DNA from: Treponema sp.
GTDB lineage: Bacteria; Spirochaetota; Spirochaetia; Treponematales; Breznakiellaceae
DNA: 7,485 nucleotides
Assembly (NCBI GenBank): GCA_031259035.1
Contig: JAIRLZ010000241.1
Coordinates: forward strand, 1 to 7,485
Reading direction: 5' to 3'
The notes beneath the pieces were generated by a model. The model had not been told where the DNA came from. It saw only the letters and a list, made by a program, of their open reading frames with translations, and did not search any database. This document shows, piece by piece, positions 1-6,252 of this stretch (the stretch's first letter is position 1; every line of letters begins with the position of its first letter). The translations under genes and the position numbers were made by a program.

Positions 1-79
1 ATACTTATAGCTATTCTCTTCTCAACTATTATGTTCTGATAATGTTGTTACTATTCTTTATCGTCGCGCCTTATATCCA

Positions 80-95
80 CAAGCCTAAAGGCTTG
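80..95 (-). terminator. Possible weak terminator hairpin after the 227-aa frame
   Basis: A perfect 6-bp stem (CAAGCC, loop TTTA, GGCTTG on the minus strand) starts four bases past the TAA stop of the reading frame ending at 100. No uridine tract follows it (the next bases are TGGATATAAGG), so it may be an RNA-stabilising 3' hairpin rather than a real intrinsic terminator. The remaining left edge, 1-79, is A/T-rich and shows no gene or clear signal. Confidence 0.35.
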
Positions 96-99
96 GGCT

Positions 100-783
100 T
101 TACGGCGTCCCTTTGGAAACCTTGGCGCCCTTGTCTATCAAGTGCGGCGGGGTTCCCTTGCCGAATATGACCGGGATGTAGCTCCCCGCGCCCGCGCTTC
201 CAGTGTCACTCAGGCTATCCGCGCTAGTGACGTCGTCCGGAGTGTCATACAGCCCGTTCTTGATGGTCCAGGTCGTTCCTAGAGACTTCGATGTGCCAAA
301 CGCCGTGTACTGCAAGGTAAACGCCAGCAACGTGTCTGTGTCCCGATTCGGCAGGTATGTTTGGGCGCCTTCCGGCGGTGTTCCAGCGGGGTCGTTTGCA
401 AACGCAAGCCGCGAATCTGTGAAGTTGGCGTCAATACTACTATTTATTGTATATGTCAGATATTCCTTCCCCTTGTCCGGATCATTATCGCCGGTTATTG
501 ATTCCCCTTTTAGGCGCCGCTTGTTTGTGTCCTCCACCTTCTCCACCAAGGCGACAGGGATAAATGTATCATCATTCACATGATGGGGATACAACCTGAC
601 AGTCGGCGCTTTCGCAAGGGTCAGCGTGCGGCTGGCGCTTGGGGCGGTAGTCCTGATGTCCGCTAAGAATAAGGGTTTATAATCGGTGATATCAAACTCC
701 ACCATAAATGTGTCTGTCCCTGTAATGTCGTCGGTGGACTCCACTGGGGGGTCGGCGGTAGGATCAGCCAGTTTCTTATCCAC
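100..783 (-). CDS. Hypothetical protein; probable C-terminal part of an interrupted secreted protein
   Basis: An open frame of 227 residues from a GTG start, with no family I recognise. It has no signal peptide or membrane segment of its own. It is acidic, rich in D, T, P and S, and contains beta-type stretches such as TFMVEFDITDY and LLAFTLQYTAFG, which suggest an extracellular or periplasmic beta-sandwich fold. GGAGG lies 7 to 8 bases before GTG, so independent translation is possible. However, reading upstream in the same frame gives nine more sense codons and then the TGA that ends the secreted 123-residue frame at 811-1182. Changing that TGA to CGA (Arg) would give one continuous 360-residue protein with a signal peptide. 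I therefore think this is the back part of a secreted protein cut by a nonsense mutation. Reinitiation at GTG is the alternative, and an assembly error is also possible. Confidence 0.6.
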   Translation of the reverse strand: MDKKLADPTADPPVESTDDITGTDTFMVEFDITDYKPLFLADIRTTAPSASRTLTLAKAPTVRLYPHHVNDDTFIPVALVEKVEDTNKRRLKGESITGDNDPDKGKEYLTYTINSSIDANFTDSRLAFANDPAGTPPEGAQTYLPNRDTDTLLAFTLQYTAFGTSKSLGTTWTIKNGLYDTPDDVTSADSLSDTGSAGAGSYIPVIFGKGTPPHLIDKGAKVSKGTP

Positions 784-810
784 ATTTATCCCCTCCAGCG
801 CCCCCTTTCC

Positions 811-1182
811 TCACAGCGATGGCGCCAGGTGAACGCGCCGCTCTATTATGGCAAGGGGATCATCACCCGTAGAGAAGTTCTCTAAAGTCGCATAAAACGC
901 GAAGTCATTCTTGTTGGCGGCGGTGATTTCATTATTCTTACTCGTGTTCCACTGAGACGTCAGCGCCGTAACCTCTATCGCAATCTCATTCACTTTTCCG
1001 GCCTCAATATTCACGGGGCTATGCAGCGCGGCGTCGTAGCCCGAGATCCCCTCATTGTAACCGGCGATCCCCACGCCTTCGCCCGGTGCGGTTATCTCTA
1101 TCGAAAAGTCTTCCGCCGTTTGCGCGAAGAGCGCCGCGCCGCACACCGTCATGCATATAATCAATGCATACATTTTCTTCAT
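811..1182 (-). CDS. Secreted hypothetical protein, N-terminal part, ends at an in-frame TGA
   Basis: A 123-residue frame starting at ATG with AGGAG seven bases upstream. Residues 1-20 are a Sec signal peptide: MKK n-region, hydrophobic YALIICMTVCGAAL, and a likely cut after ALFA before QTAED. The mature part is about 100 residues, beta-rich (DFSIEITAPGEG, NEIAIEVTAL, DFAFYATLENF) and without a recognised domain. It is probably periplasmic or exported. The signal-peptide DNA is identical over 69 bp to that of the beta-helix gene upstream (start 2793). The stop at 811-813 is in frame with the 227-residue frame at 100-783, 27 bases on, and no frameshift is needed to join them. The most economical reading is one 360-residue secreted protein with a CGA-to-TGA change at codon 124. 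A hairpin with a T-run sits directly before the ribosome site and could control it. Confidence 0.6.
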   Translation of the reverse strand: MKKMYALIICMTVCGAALFAQTAEDFSIEITAPGEGVGIAGYNEGISGYDAALHSPVNIEAGKVNEIAIEVTALTSQWNTSKNNEITAANKNDFAFYATLENFSTGDDPLAIIERRVHLAPSL

Positions 1183-1186
1183 TTTC
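1118..1186 (-). repeat. Signal-peptide cassette, copy 1 (69-bp identical direct repeat)
   Basis: These 69 bp are identical to 2723-2791, including every third codon position, and encode the signal peptide MKKMYALIICMT...ALFAQT. The match begins at the signal cleavage region and ends just past the start codon. The two mature proteins that follow are unrelated. This points to recent duplication or gene conversion of an export cassette. Confidence 0.9.
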
Positions 1187-1196
1187 TTACTCCTAT

Positions 1197-1219
1197 AAAA
1201 AGCAGCGGTATCGCCGCTG
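1197..1219 (-). terminator. Terminator-like hairpin immediately before a ribosome site
   Basis: On the minus strand CAGCGG, loop CGATA, CCGCTG, then C and TTTTT form an intrinsic-terminator shape. The T-run is directly followed by ATAGGAG, the Shine-Dalgarno sequence of the 123-residue secreted frame. It may end transcription from the beta-helix gene (stop 1348) or act as an attenuator for the following gene. The stem is only 6 bp, so strength is uncertain. Confidence 0.45.
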
Positions 1220-1221
1220 AT

Positions 1222-1251
1222 GTTACATCAAACATTGACACGAATTGTCAT
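1222..1251 (-). promoter_or_regulatory. Possible promoter or operator region for the 123-aa secreted frame
   Basis: On the minus strand ATGACA (1246-1251) and TGTAAC (1222-1227) are 18 bases apart and resemble weak -35 and -10 boxes. The segment also contains two small palindromes, TGACA-N5-TGTCA (1236-1250) and GATGT-T-ACATC (1219-1229), which could be protein-binding sites. The match is weak and no regulator is identified. Confidence 0.25.
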
Positions 1252-1347
1252 AAAATTATCGTTGTACGCCGTCAGTGTGGCGTACCGCACATCCGTTAAT
1301 GGTTTACCATCGCAGGGAAGCCTACGTTGGCGGCCCCGCTTTGTATC

Positions 1348-2793
1348 CTATTCCCAGCCGCCTGCCGCGCCTTGCTTCGTGCTGTCCAGCGCCATAGTTG
1401 CCCGCGCTGTGGCGTCTCGGCTTCCGTTGCGATTAGTATGCACGGCGTGGCCGTACTTGGCTGCATAGTTCCCTTCCGGCGCATCGGAGCCGTAAATGAC
1501 TCCACCATCGCCGGATTTAGTGAATGTGCCAAGCGCGCACACGCCGCCTCCGGAGTTTTGGGCGACGTTCATGCTGATAACGCCGCCTGACATCGTAAAC
1601 CTGCCGCTTAAAGATACATGTACCCCGCCGCCTTGCCAGTTAGCCTTGTTAGCGGTGATTGTTCCATTTGTCATGGTGAACTTGCCTTCCCTTCCCACAT
1701 GTACCCCGCCGCCGCTGCCGCCGCTGGAGGTGACGGCGTTTCCGCTTATAACGCCGTCGTTCATTGTAAAGGTGCCGTTTGCTATATACACGCCTCCGCC
1801 TCCGCCGTCATCGAGACTGCCTCCGGCGCTATTTTGTTCGATACTGCCGCCGGACATCGTAAACACGCCTCCCCACACATACACACCGCCGCCGCTGCTT
1901 GATCTGTAAAGCTCGGCGGTATTTTTATTGATAACGCCCCCTGTCATAGTGAACGCGCCTCTACTTATATGCACACCGCCGCCGCGGCTGCTTTTGTTTC
2001 CGCTGATAGTGCCGCCTGTCATAGTGAATGTACCGCCTTTGATATATATTCCGCCGCCATCACCCAATGCATAATCGCCTCTATTGGTATAAGAAGCGCT
2101 GTTTCCGCTGATAGCGCCCCCTGTCATGGTGAACGCGCCACCCTCCGCCACATACACTCCGCCGCCATATTGGCTTTTGTTTCCACTGATAGCGCCGCCT
2201 GTCATAGCGAACACGCCGTCTTTACGTACATACACCCCTACAGTGTTTCCGCTGATAACGCCGTCGTTCATCGTAAAGGCGCCGCTTACTATATCGACGC
2301 CGCCTGCCATCATAAACCTGCCGCTTAATACATCGACGCCACCTCCTATGCTGTCTTTAACGGCGCCCCCGTTCATAATGAACTCGCCGCCGTCTATCCC
2401 AATCGGCGGCTTGCTCGCGCTTTGCAGCCCGGCTAGAGTAACCCCGTCTTCGAGGGTCAACGTAACGCCCGCCGCAACGGTGAACAAATAGGTAGAAGGG
2501 CTTCTCGAAGCAAACGTCAGCTTCTTCTCACCGCCAGAAGATTTGAGCGTTATGGTTACGCGCTTACCGACGTAGTTGAGCGTCTGGCTCGCAATCGCCT
2601 GATCGGCGCCCAGTACTATCGTGTACTGGGCGCCGTCTTGGGCATTGGCAACGATCCAGTCGAGGGCATCGTAGATGTCCATCTCGCCCTGCAAGGCGTC
2701 GCCGTCGTAAAGACCCGGGCGGGTTTGCGCGAAGAGCGCCGCGCCGCACACCGTCATGCATATAATCAATGCATACATTTTCTTCATTTTCAT
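1348..2793 (-). CDS. Secreted right-handed beta-helix repeat protein
   Basis: A 481-residue protein with ATG seven bases after AGGAG. Residues 1-22 are a Sec signal peptide with likely cleavage at ALFA/QT. Residues 30-130 form an N-terminal region with a segment like DALDWIVANAQDGAQYTIV. About eleven imperfect repeats of 20 to 35 residues follow at 136-430, with the pattern GGGVYV-x-G-x-FTMTGG-x-ISGN. This is the hallmark of a parallel beta-helix solenoid, loosely like the GGxI repeats of chlamydial Pmp proteins, and typical of adhesins or surface proteins. Residues 431-481 are a short tail ending GGWE. There is no autotransporter beta-barrel, lipobox or membrane anchor, so how it is held at the surface is unclear. 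It is the only large gene of the envelope block without a visible break. It follows the broken lipoprotein gene by about 93 bp and may be cotranscribed with it. Family assignment is from the repeat pattern, and the ligand is unknown. Confidence 0.85.
   Translation of the reverse strand: MKMKKMYALIICMTVCGAALFAQTRPGLYDGDALQGEMDIYDALDWIVANAQDGAQYTIVLGADQAIASQTLNYVGKRVTITLKSSGGEKKLTFASRSPSTYLFTVAAGVTLTLEDGVTLAGLQSASKPPIGIDGGEFIMNGGAVKDSIGGGVDVLSGRFMMAGGVDIVSGAFTMNDGVISGNTVGVYVRKDGVFAMTGGAISGNKSQYGGGVYVAEGGAFTMTGGAISGNSASYTNRGDYALGDGGGIYIKGGTFTMTGGTISGNKSSRGGGVHISRGAFTMTGGVINKNTAELYRSSSGGGVYVWGGVFTMSGGSIEQNSAGGSLDDGGGGGVYIANGTFTMNDGVISGNAVTSSGGSGGGVHVGREGKFTMTNGTITANKANWQGGGVHVSLSGRFTMSGGVISMNVAQNSGGGVCALGTFTKSGDGGVIYGSDAPEGNYAAKYGHAVHTNRNGSRDATARATMALDSTKQGAAGGWE
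1501..2388 (-). repeat. Tandem beta-helix coding repeats (about 11 units)
   Basis: Degenerate in-frame repeats encode FTMTGG/ISGN rungs. Many units share near-identical stretches, visible on the plus strand as repeated blocks like CCTGTCATAGTGAA and CCGCTGATAGCGCC. Spacer loops between rungs vary in length, for example an enlarged loop at residues 231-247. Shared DNA between units makes recombination and rung-number change plausible. Confidence 0.8.
2723..2791 (-). repeat. Signal-peptide cassette, copy 2 (69-bp identical direct repeat)
   Basis: This is identical to 1118-1186. Here the shared ATG is Met3: the beta-helix gene has two extra leading codons (ATG AAA), and the Shine-Dalgarno spacing favours the upstream ATG at 2793. 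The flanking ribosome-site DNA is also related (TCCTATA on the plus strand in both). Confidence 0.9.
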
Positions 2794-2886
2794 AATTACT
2801 CTCCTATATCGTGTACCGCATATCCGCTTTCAATGGTGTCAGACACACGGCAAAGCCGGGAAGGTGTCGGACGCCGCAATGGCGCC

Positions 2887-3624
2887 TCAGGGAATAACGG
2901 AAGAAACCGCAGGCCCCCACTGCCCCGCATCCCCCTTGGCGTTCTCGTACCGACAGCACACATACACCGTCATGCCCGCATCCTCCGGTCTCGAACAGGA
3001 GCCTCTCCTTCCGTCGCCGCGTGAACCGGTAGTGCGAAAGCCCCTTCCCGTCCGCAGGCGCCTTCATCAAGTAGTGCTTCTCTGACGCAGCCTGCTCCAG
3101 TGTCGCGCCGCCGTGAGGCATAATGCCCACATATATCGTATACCCGTAGTCGTTGCTCGAATCGAGCTCCTGTGTGCCGGCCAGATTCTTCCCCCTGTAC
3201 CCGGCGCCCACAAGGGTCTGGTCAATCCCCGCGATGAGTAGAACCTCATACTCCTCCCCGATGGGGACCTCCACGCTTATATACTCTTGCGCGCCGGCGC
3301 CCACGCCCCGGTAGTACACGTCTGTGTCCGGGCTCGTTCCGATTTTCCTGAATATCACCTCGTACGTATTCGTGAACCACAGCGCCGCGTCGGGAGCTAT
3401 GGACTTGGCTCCGCTCTGGCTTTGCTGAGGCTCCTCCGCCCTCACCTTCACCGTCACCAGTTCCCCGGTGTTATACGCGATGTCAGGCGCCCCGGTCTCA
3501 GACGCTTGGGGGGAGGGCTCCTGATTGCCCCATCCTTCGCCGCAGGCGCCCAGCGCCGCCGCTATCACACCGCCACGACAAGAGCGGCGTAAAAACGCCG
3601 CGCCTTCACTTCTGTTTGTTTCAT
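2887..3624 (-). pseudogene. Envelope lipoprotein gene with two compensating frameshifts
   Basis: The original gene probably starts at ATG 3622-3624, preceded by AAGGAA at 3631-3636, and ends at TGA 2887-2889, about 245 residues. The first frame reads MKQTEVKARRFYAALVVAV and then hits TGA at 3565-3567. A one-base slip at about 3566-3571 continues it as VIAAALGAC, giving a classic lipoprotein signal with lipobox LGAC. The second frame then runs well (SIAPDAALWFTNTYEVIF, VEVPIGEEYEVLLIAG, HYRFTRRRKERLLFE). At about 2974-3000 it must slip again to give AGMTVYVCCRYENAKGD, AGQWGPAVSSVIP and TGA. The ending is what I recall for treponemal lipoproteins of this type. Without the corrections only a GTG-started 254-codon frame, 2804-3568, is open; its last 60 residues are nonsense-like and its lipobox lies too near the start. 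One base appears lost and one gained, so the outer frames match. Either a decayed gene or sequencing errors. Function unknown. Confidence 0.7.
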
Positions 3625-3737
3625 AACTTTTTCCTTAAAAACGTTCTCTCTCCACAAGAAAAGGGTTTTCGCCGGGTGCGCCCACCTCGGAAAACCCGAC
3701 GCCCGCGCCTCTATTGAATCGCGGGCTTGTTATATGA

Positions 3738-3868
3738 GGCTGTTCCAAAACTAACCCGAACCGCAGGTTCGCTACCGCAGGTTCGCTACCGCAGGTTCGC
3801 TGAACTCGTGTTCGCACGTGTAGTTCGCGTTTTGGAACAGGCTCGGTTCCCTTAGTTTTGAAACAGCC
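3738..3868. repeat. IS/MITE-like inverted-repeat element
   Basis: The ends are inverted repeats of 17 bp with one mismatch: ggctgttccaaaactaa at 3738-3754 and ttagttttgaaacagcc at 3852-3868. A further inverted arm, gttttggaacaggctc, lies inside at 3829-3844. The GGCTGTT...AACAGCC ends resemble terminal repeats of some IS elements, but there is no transposase and I see no target-site duplication. The interior holds the 14-bp tandem repeats. It may be a non-autonomous remnant. The inner arm matches 15 of 16 bases with an arm inside the glycosyltransferase gene (7212-7227). Confidence 0.6.
3760..3801. repeat. Three tandem copies of a 14-bp unit
   Basis: The unit accgcaggttcgct occurs three times exactly, at 3760-3773, 3774-3787 and 3788-3801. 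The first copy with its left flank is also the hairpin CGAACC-GCA-GGTTCG (3757-3771). The same GAACC/GGTTC palindrome family recurs at 5961-5992. Confidence 0.9.
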
Positions 3869-3876
3869 CCAGCCGA

Positions 3877-3921
3877 TAAAAAAACCGGCCGCCGCTTTGA
3901 TTTATTTTTGCGACAACCGGT
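3877..3921 (-). terminator. Strong intrinsic terminator of groEL
   Basis: On the minus strand ACCGGTTGTCGC (3910-3921) pairs along all 12 positions, with three G-U pairs, with GCGGCGGCCGGT (3884-3895). A 14-base A-rich loop separates the arms and the second arm ends in TTTTTTT. It starts about 40 bases after the groEL stop, so groEL is transcriptionally separated from the envelope block. Confidence 0.9.
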
Positions 3922-3961
3922 CTTTTATACGCCTTATGTGAAACAGTTCGCTGGACGCGGG

Positions 3962-5602
3962 TTAGTAATCCATACCGCCCATGCCGCCCATACCGCCGCC
4001 TGCCGGCGCCGTTTCCTTCTTTTCAGGAATATCGGTGACGGCACACTCGGTGGTGAGGAGAAGTCCGGCGATGGAAGCCGCATTCTGCAACGCGGAGCGG
4101 ACGACCTTCGCCGGATCAACAATGCCTGCCCCGATCATATCAACCCACTTCATGTTCGCCGCGTCAAAGCCGACGCCCGCTTTTGAAACCTTCGCCTTAT
4201 CCGCAATGACCGCGCCGTCAACGCCCGCATTTTCCACAATCTGGCGGATCGGCTCCTCAAGCGCGCGCTTTACAATCTTGAAGCCCACTTTTTCATCATC
4301 AGTAAGGTCTCTGACTCCGGTTTTTTCAAGAGCGCGGACAGCCTGAATCAGCGCAAGACCGCCGCCCGGCACAATGCCTTCGGCGATGGCAGCGCGAGTC
4401 GCGGAAAGCGCGTCTTCCACGCGGTGTTTCTTTTCTTTAAGCTCCACCTCGGTCGCCGCGCCCACGCTGATGACCGCGACGCCGCCCGCCAGCTTGGCAA
4501 GCCGCTCCTGCAATTTCTCGCGGTCATAGTCGCTGGTGGTGTCTTCGATCTGCGCCTTGATCTGGGCGATACGGTCGGTGATGTCCTTCTCTTTGCCGCT
4601 TCCGTTGATGATGGTGGTGTTGTCTTTGTCGATTTTGATGGTCTTCGCCTTGCCGAGTTGGCTGATGTCGGTGTTCTCCAATTTGAGTCCAAGCTCTTCG
4701 GTGATGACCTGCCCGCCGGTAAGGATGGCGATGTCTTCAAGCATAGCCTTGCGGCGGTCGCCGAACCCGGGCGCTTTGACCGCGCAGGTGCGGAGCGTTC
4801 CGCGCAGGCTGTTCAGAACCAGAGTGGAAAGCGCCTCGCCGTCAACGTCTTCCGCAATGATGAGGAGCGGTTTGTTGCTCTGGGCAATCTTCTCAAGCAA
4901 GGGAAGAATATCCTTCATGGTGGAGATTTTCTTGTCGTGGATAAGGATGTAGGCGTCTTCATAAACGCTGGTCATGGTGTCCCGATCCGTAACAAAGTAC
5001 GCGGAAATATACCCGCGATCAAACTGCATGCCTTCCACAAAGTCAATGGACGTGATCATGGTCTTGGATTCCTCAACCGTGATAACGCCGTCTTTACCGA
5101 CTTTCGCCATGGCGTCCGCAATGGTGTTGCCGATTTCCATGTCGTTGTTGGCGGAAACAGATGCGACATGGGAAATTTCTTCTTTGTCCTTTATTTCTTT
5201 GGAATTCTTTTTAATCTCTTCAACGGCGATTTCAACAGCCTTGTCAATGCCGCGCTTCAATTCAATGGGAGTCATGCCTGCGGCCACAGCTTTAAGCCCT
5301 TCTTTCACCAGAGAATAGGCAAGCACCGTAGCGGTGGTGGTGCCGTCTCCGGCAAGGTCATTGGTCTTGGTCGCCACTTCTTTGAGAAGCTGCGCCCCCA
5401 TGTTTTCATACGGATCCACAAGTTCAACTTCCTTTGCAACGGAAACGCCGTCTTTGGTAATGGTCGGCGCGCCGAACTTTTTGTCCAAAAGAACCAGCCG
5501 CCCTTTTGGACCAAGGGTTACCTTGACAGCCCTGGAAATCTGCTCAACACCGTCCAGCAGTTTGCGCCGCGCTTCTTCGTTGAACATCAACTGTTTTGCC
5601 AT
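3962..5602 (-). CDS. groEL: Chaperonin GroEL (Hsp60)
   Basis: A full-length 546-residue group I chaperonin subunit. It forms the double-ring cytoplasmic folding chamber and works with the GroES lid in an ATP-driven cycle. Visible family marks include MAKQLMF at the N-terminus, KVTLGPKGR (27-35), the nucleotide-binding loop DGTTTAT (86-92), the apical domain around 190-370, the catalytic Asp397 in RVEDAL (Asp398 in E. coli), the AIAEGIVPGGG signature (405-415), and a C-terminal GGM tail, here GGGMGGMGGMDY. ATG 5600-5602 follows AAGGAG by seven bases. No groES lies beside it, which fits Treponema, where I recall groES being elsewhere in the chromosome. No CIRCE operator (TTAGCACTC-N9-GAGTGCTAA) is seen upstream, so HrcA control is not evident here. 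The long plus-strand frame across the gene is its codon shadow. Confidence 0.98.
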   Translation of the reverse strand: MAKQLMFNEEARRKLLDGVEQISRAVKVTLGPKGRLVLLDKKFGAPTITKDGVSVAKEVELVDPYENMGAQLLKEVATKTNDLAGDGTTTATVLAYSLVKEGLKAVAAGMTPIELKRGIDKAVEIAVEEIKKNSKEIKDKEEISHVASVSANNDMEIGNTIADAMAKVGKDGVITVEESKTMITSIDFVEGMQFDRGYISAYFVTDRDTMTSVYEDAYILIHDKKISTMKDILPLLEKIAQSNKPLLIIAEDVDGEALSTLVLNSLRGTLRTCAVKAPGFGDRRKAMLEDIAILTGGQVITEELGLKLENTDISQLGKAKTIKIDKDNTTIINGSGKEKDITDRIAQIKAQIEDTTSDYDREKLQERLAKLAGGVAVISVGAATEVELKEKKHRVEDALSATRAAIAEGIVPGGGLALIQAVRALEKTGVRDLTDDEKVGFKIVKRALEEPIRQIVENAGVDGAVIADKAKVSKAGVGFDAANMKWVDMIGAGIVDPAKVVRSALQNAASIAGLLLTTECAVTDIPEKKETAPAGGGMGGMGGMDY

Positions 5603-5784
5603 ATCTTTCTCCTTCTTAATTAACGGCTTCTTGTTACAAACCGTTTTACACCCGGCTCTGCCGGCGGATCACCCGCACATCACCGGTTTGAATGAAATAT
5701 AATGCCTCTGTTACCCACAGTAACTTGCATGAAACCTCGTTATGAGGGGTTTCTATGAGGTTTTCATATAAAATACTAAAAAAC
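5603..5784 (-). promoter_or_regulatory. groEL upstream region with inverted repeat and possible promoter
   Basis: This A/T-rich leader holds a possible -10 (TATATT on the minus strand, 5696-5701), 17 bases from a poor -35 (GTTACT, 5719-5724). The -35 lies inside a perfect inverted repeat GTTAC-N5-GTAAC (5710-5724) that could be an operator. A second weak hairpin, CCTC-GTTAT-GAGG, lies at 5735-5747. A heat-shock-type CIRCE element was looked for and not found. The promoter assignment is tentative. Confidence 0.3.
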
Positions 5785-5943
5785 TTACATAACGGCAAGA
5801 AGAAAATTTGTGATTATCCAAACGCGCCCTGATTCCGCCAATCCCGGCGTATTCCACCCAAGAATATACCCGATTCCACCAGAATGCGCCGCAGCCCACA
5901 TAAGGCGACGCCTGCGAAGATGTGGCGGCAAGCCGGACGTCAT
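5785..5943 (-). CDS. Small ORF of 52 codons upstream of groEL
   Basis: ATG at 5941-5943 is preceded by AAGGA eight bases upstream, a good ribosome site. The frame ends with TAA at 5785-5787. The peptide begins MTSGLPPHLRRRRLMW and ends in a hydrophobic stretch, WIITNFLLAVM. No family is recognised. The DNA inside contains a hairpin (CCACAT 5896-5901 with ATGTGG 5920-5925) and three ATTCCRCC motifs at 5832, 5851 and 5873, so it could equally be a structured repeat that happens to be open. It is 182 bp from groEL and on the same strand. Coding status is uncertain; a conserved frame in relatives would support it. Confidence 0.35.
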   Translation of the reverse strand: MTSGLPPHLRRRRLMWAAAHSGGIGYILGWNTPGLAESGRVWIITNFLLAVM

Positions 5944-6252
5944 TATAAATTTCCTTGCAGGCGAACCTCCGGTTCGCTAACCGAAGGTTCGCCGAGCTTC
6001 AGCGCAAACCCATACAACGTTTACGATGCCGCGCCGCGTGGAGGCTCATTTTTTAGGCGGTGAGCATAACGCTCCATCTGTATGCGACCCTTGGGTTCGA
6101 CACTGTTTTGCCAGCGTGGATAAGGGCTTTGCGCGCCAAAAACTAGTTGCAAAAATGAGGGTGGAAGCGAGCGTGAGAATATTCCCCTATGTAATGCCCT
6201 GCTAGGCGGCGGCGCGGAACGCATACAGTCGTTATGGGCGGCGGACGCGCAA
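5944..6252. other. Intergenic region without a confident gene
   Basis: These 309 bp hold the GCGAACC palindromes at 5961-5992 and one 67-codon minus-strand frame (6021-6224, ending KNEPPRGAAS). That frame has no ribosome site, no recognised family and an uneven composition, so I do not call it a gene. An 8-bp inverted pair, CTAGTTGC (6143-6150) and GCAACTAG (6249-6256), brackets part of it. No terminator with a T-run is seen after the glycosyltransferase stop. Confidence 0.4.
5961..5992. repeat. Nested GCGAACC/GGTTCGC palindromes
   Basis: GCGAACC-TCC-GGTTCGC (5961-5977) is a perfect 7-bp-arm hairpin. GCGAACCT (5961-5968) also pairs with AGGTTCGC (5985-5992), so alternative foldings compete. 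The core is shared with the 14-bp repeats at 3760-3801, which indicates a dispersed intergenic repeat family. Confidence 0.75.

Noticed and set aside
1496..2491. Several proline/alanine-rich plus-strand frames
   Set aside because: They are antisense shadows of the repetitive beta-helix gene; their periodicity comes from the FTMTGG repeats.
2804..2886. Last part of the open frame ending at 2804
   Set aside because: It is out of frame with the conserved-looking end at 2887 and its composition is unlike a protein; I treat it as read-through after a frameshift.
3585..3600. cggcgt-aaaa-acgccg hairpin as a terminator
   Set aside because: It lies inside the signal-peptide coding part of the lipoprotein gene and has no T-run.
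3635..3817. 60-codon minus-strand frame
   Set aside because: It reads through the 14-bp repeats and the inverted-repeat element and has no sign of coding.
4424..5623. 399-codon plus-strand frame
   Set aside because: It lies entirely antisense to groEL, has no recognisable domain, and results from groEL codon bias.
5603..5784. CIRCE/HrcA operator before groEL
   Set aside because: No TTAGCACTC-N9-GAGTGCTAA or near match on either strand.
6021..6224. 67-codon minus-strand frame
   Set aside because: No ribosome site before its ATG, no recognised family, and it lies in a repeat-bearing region.
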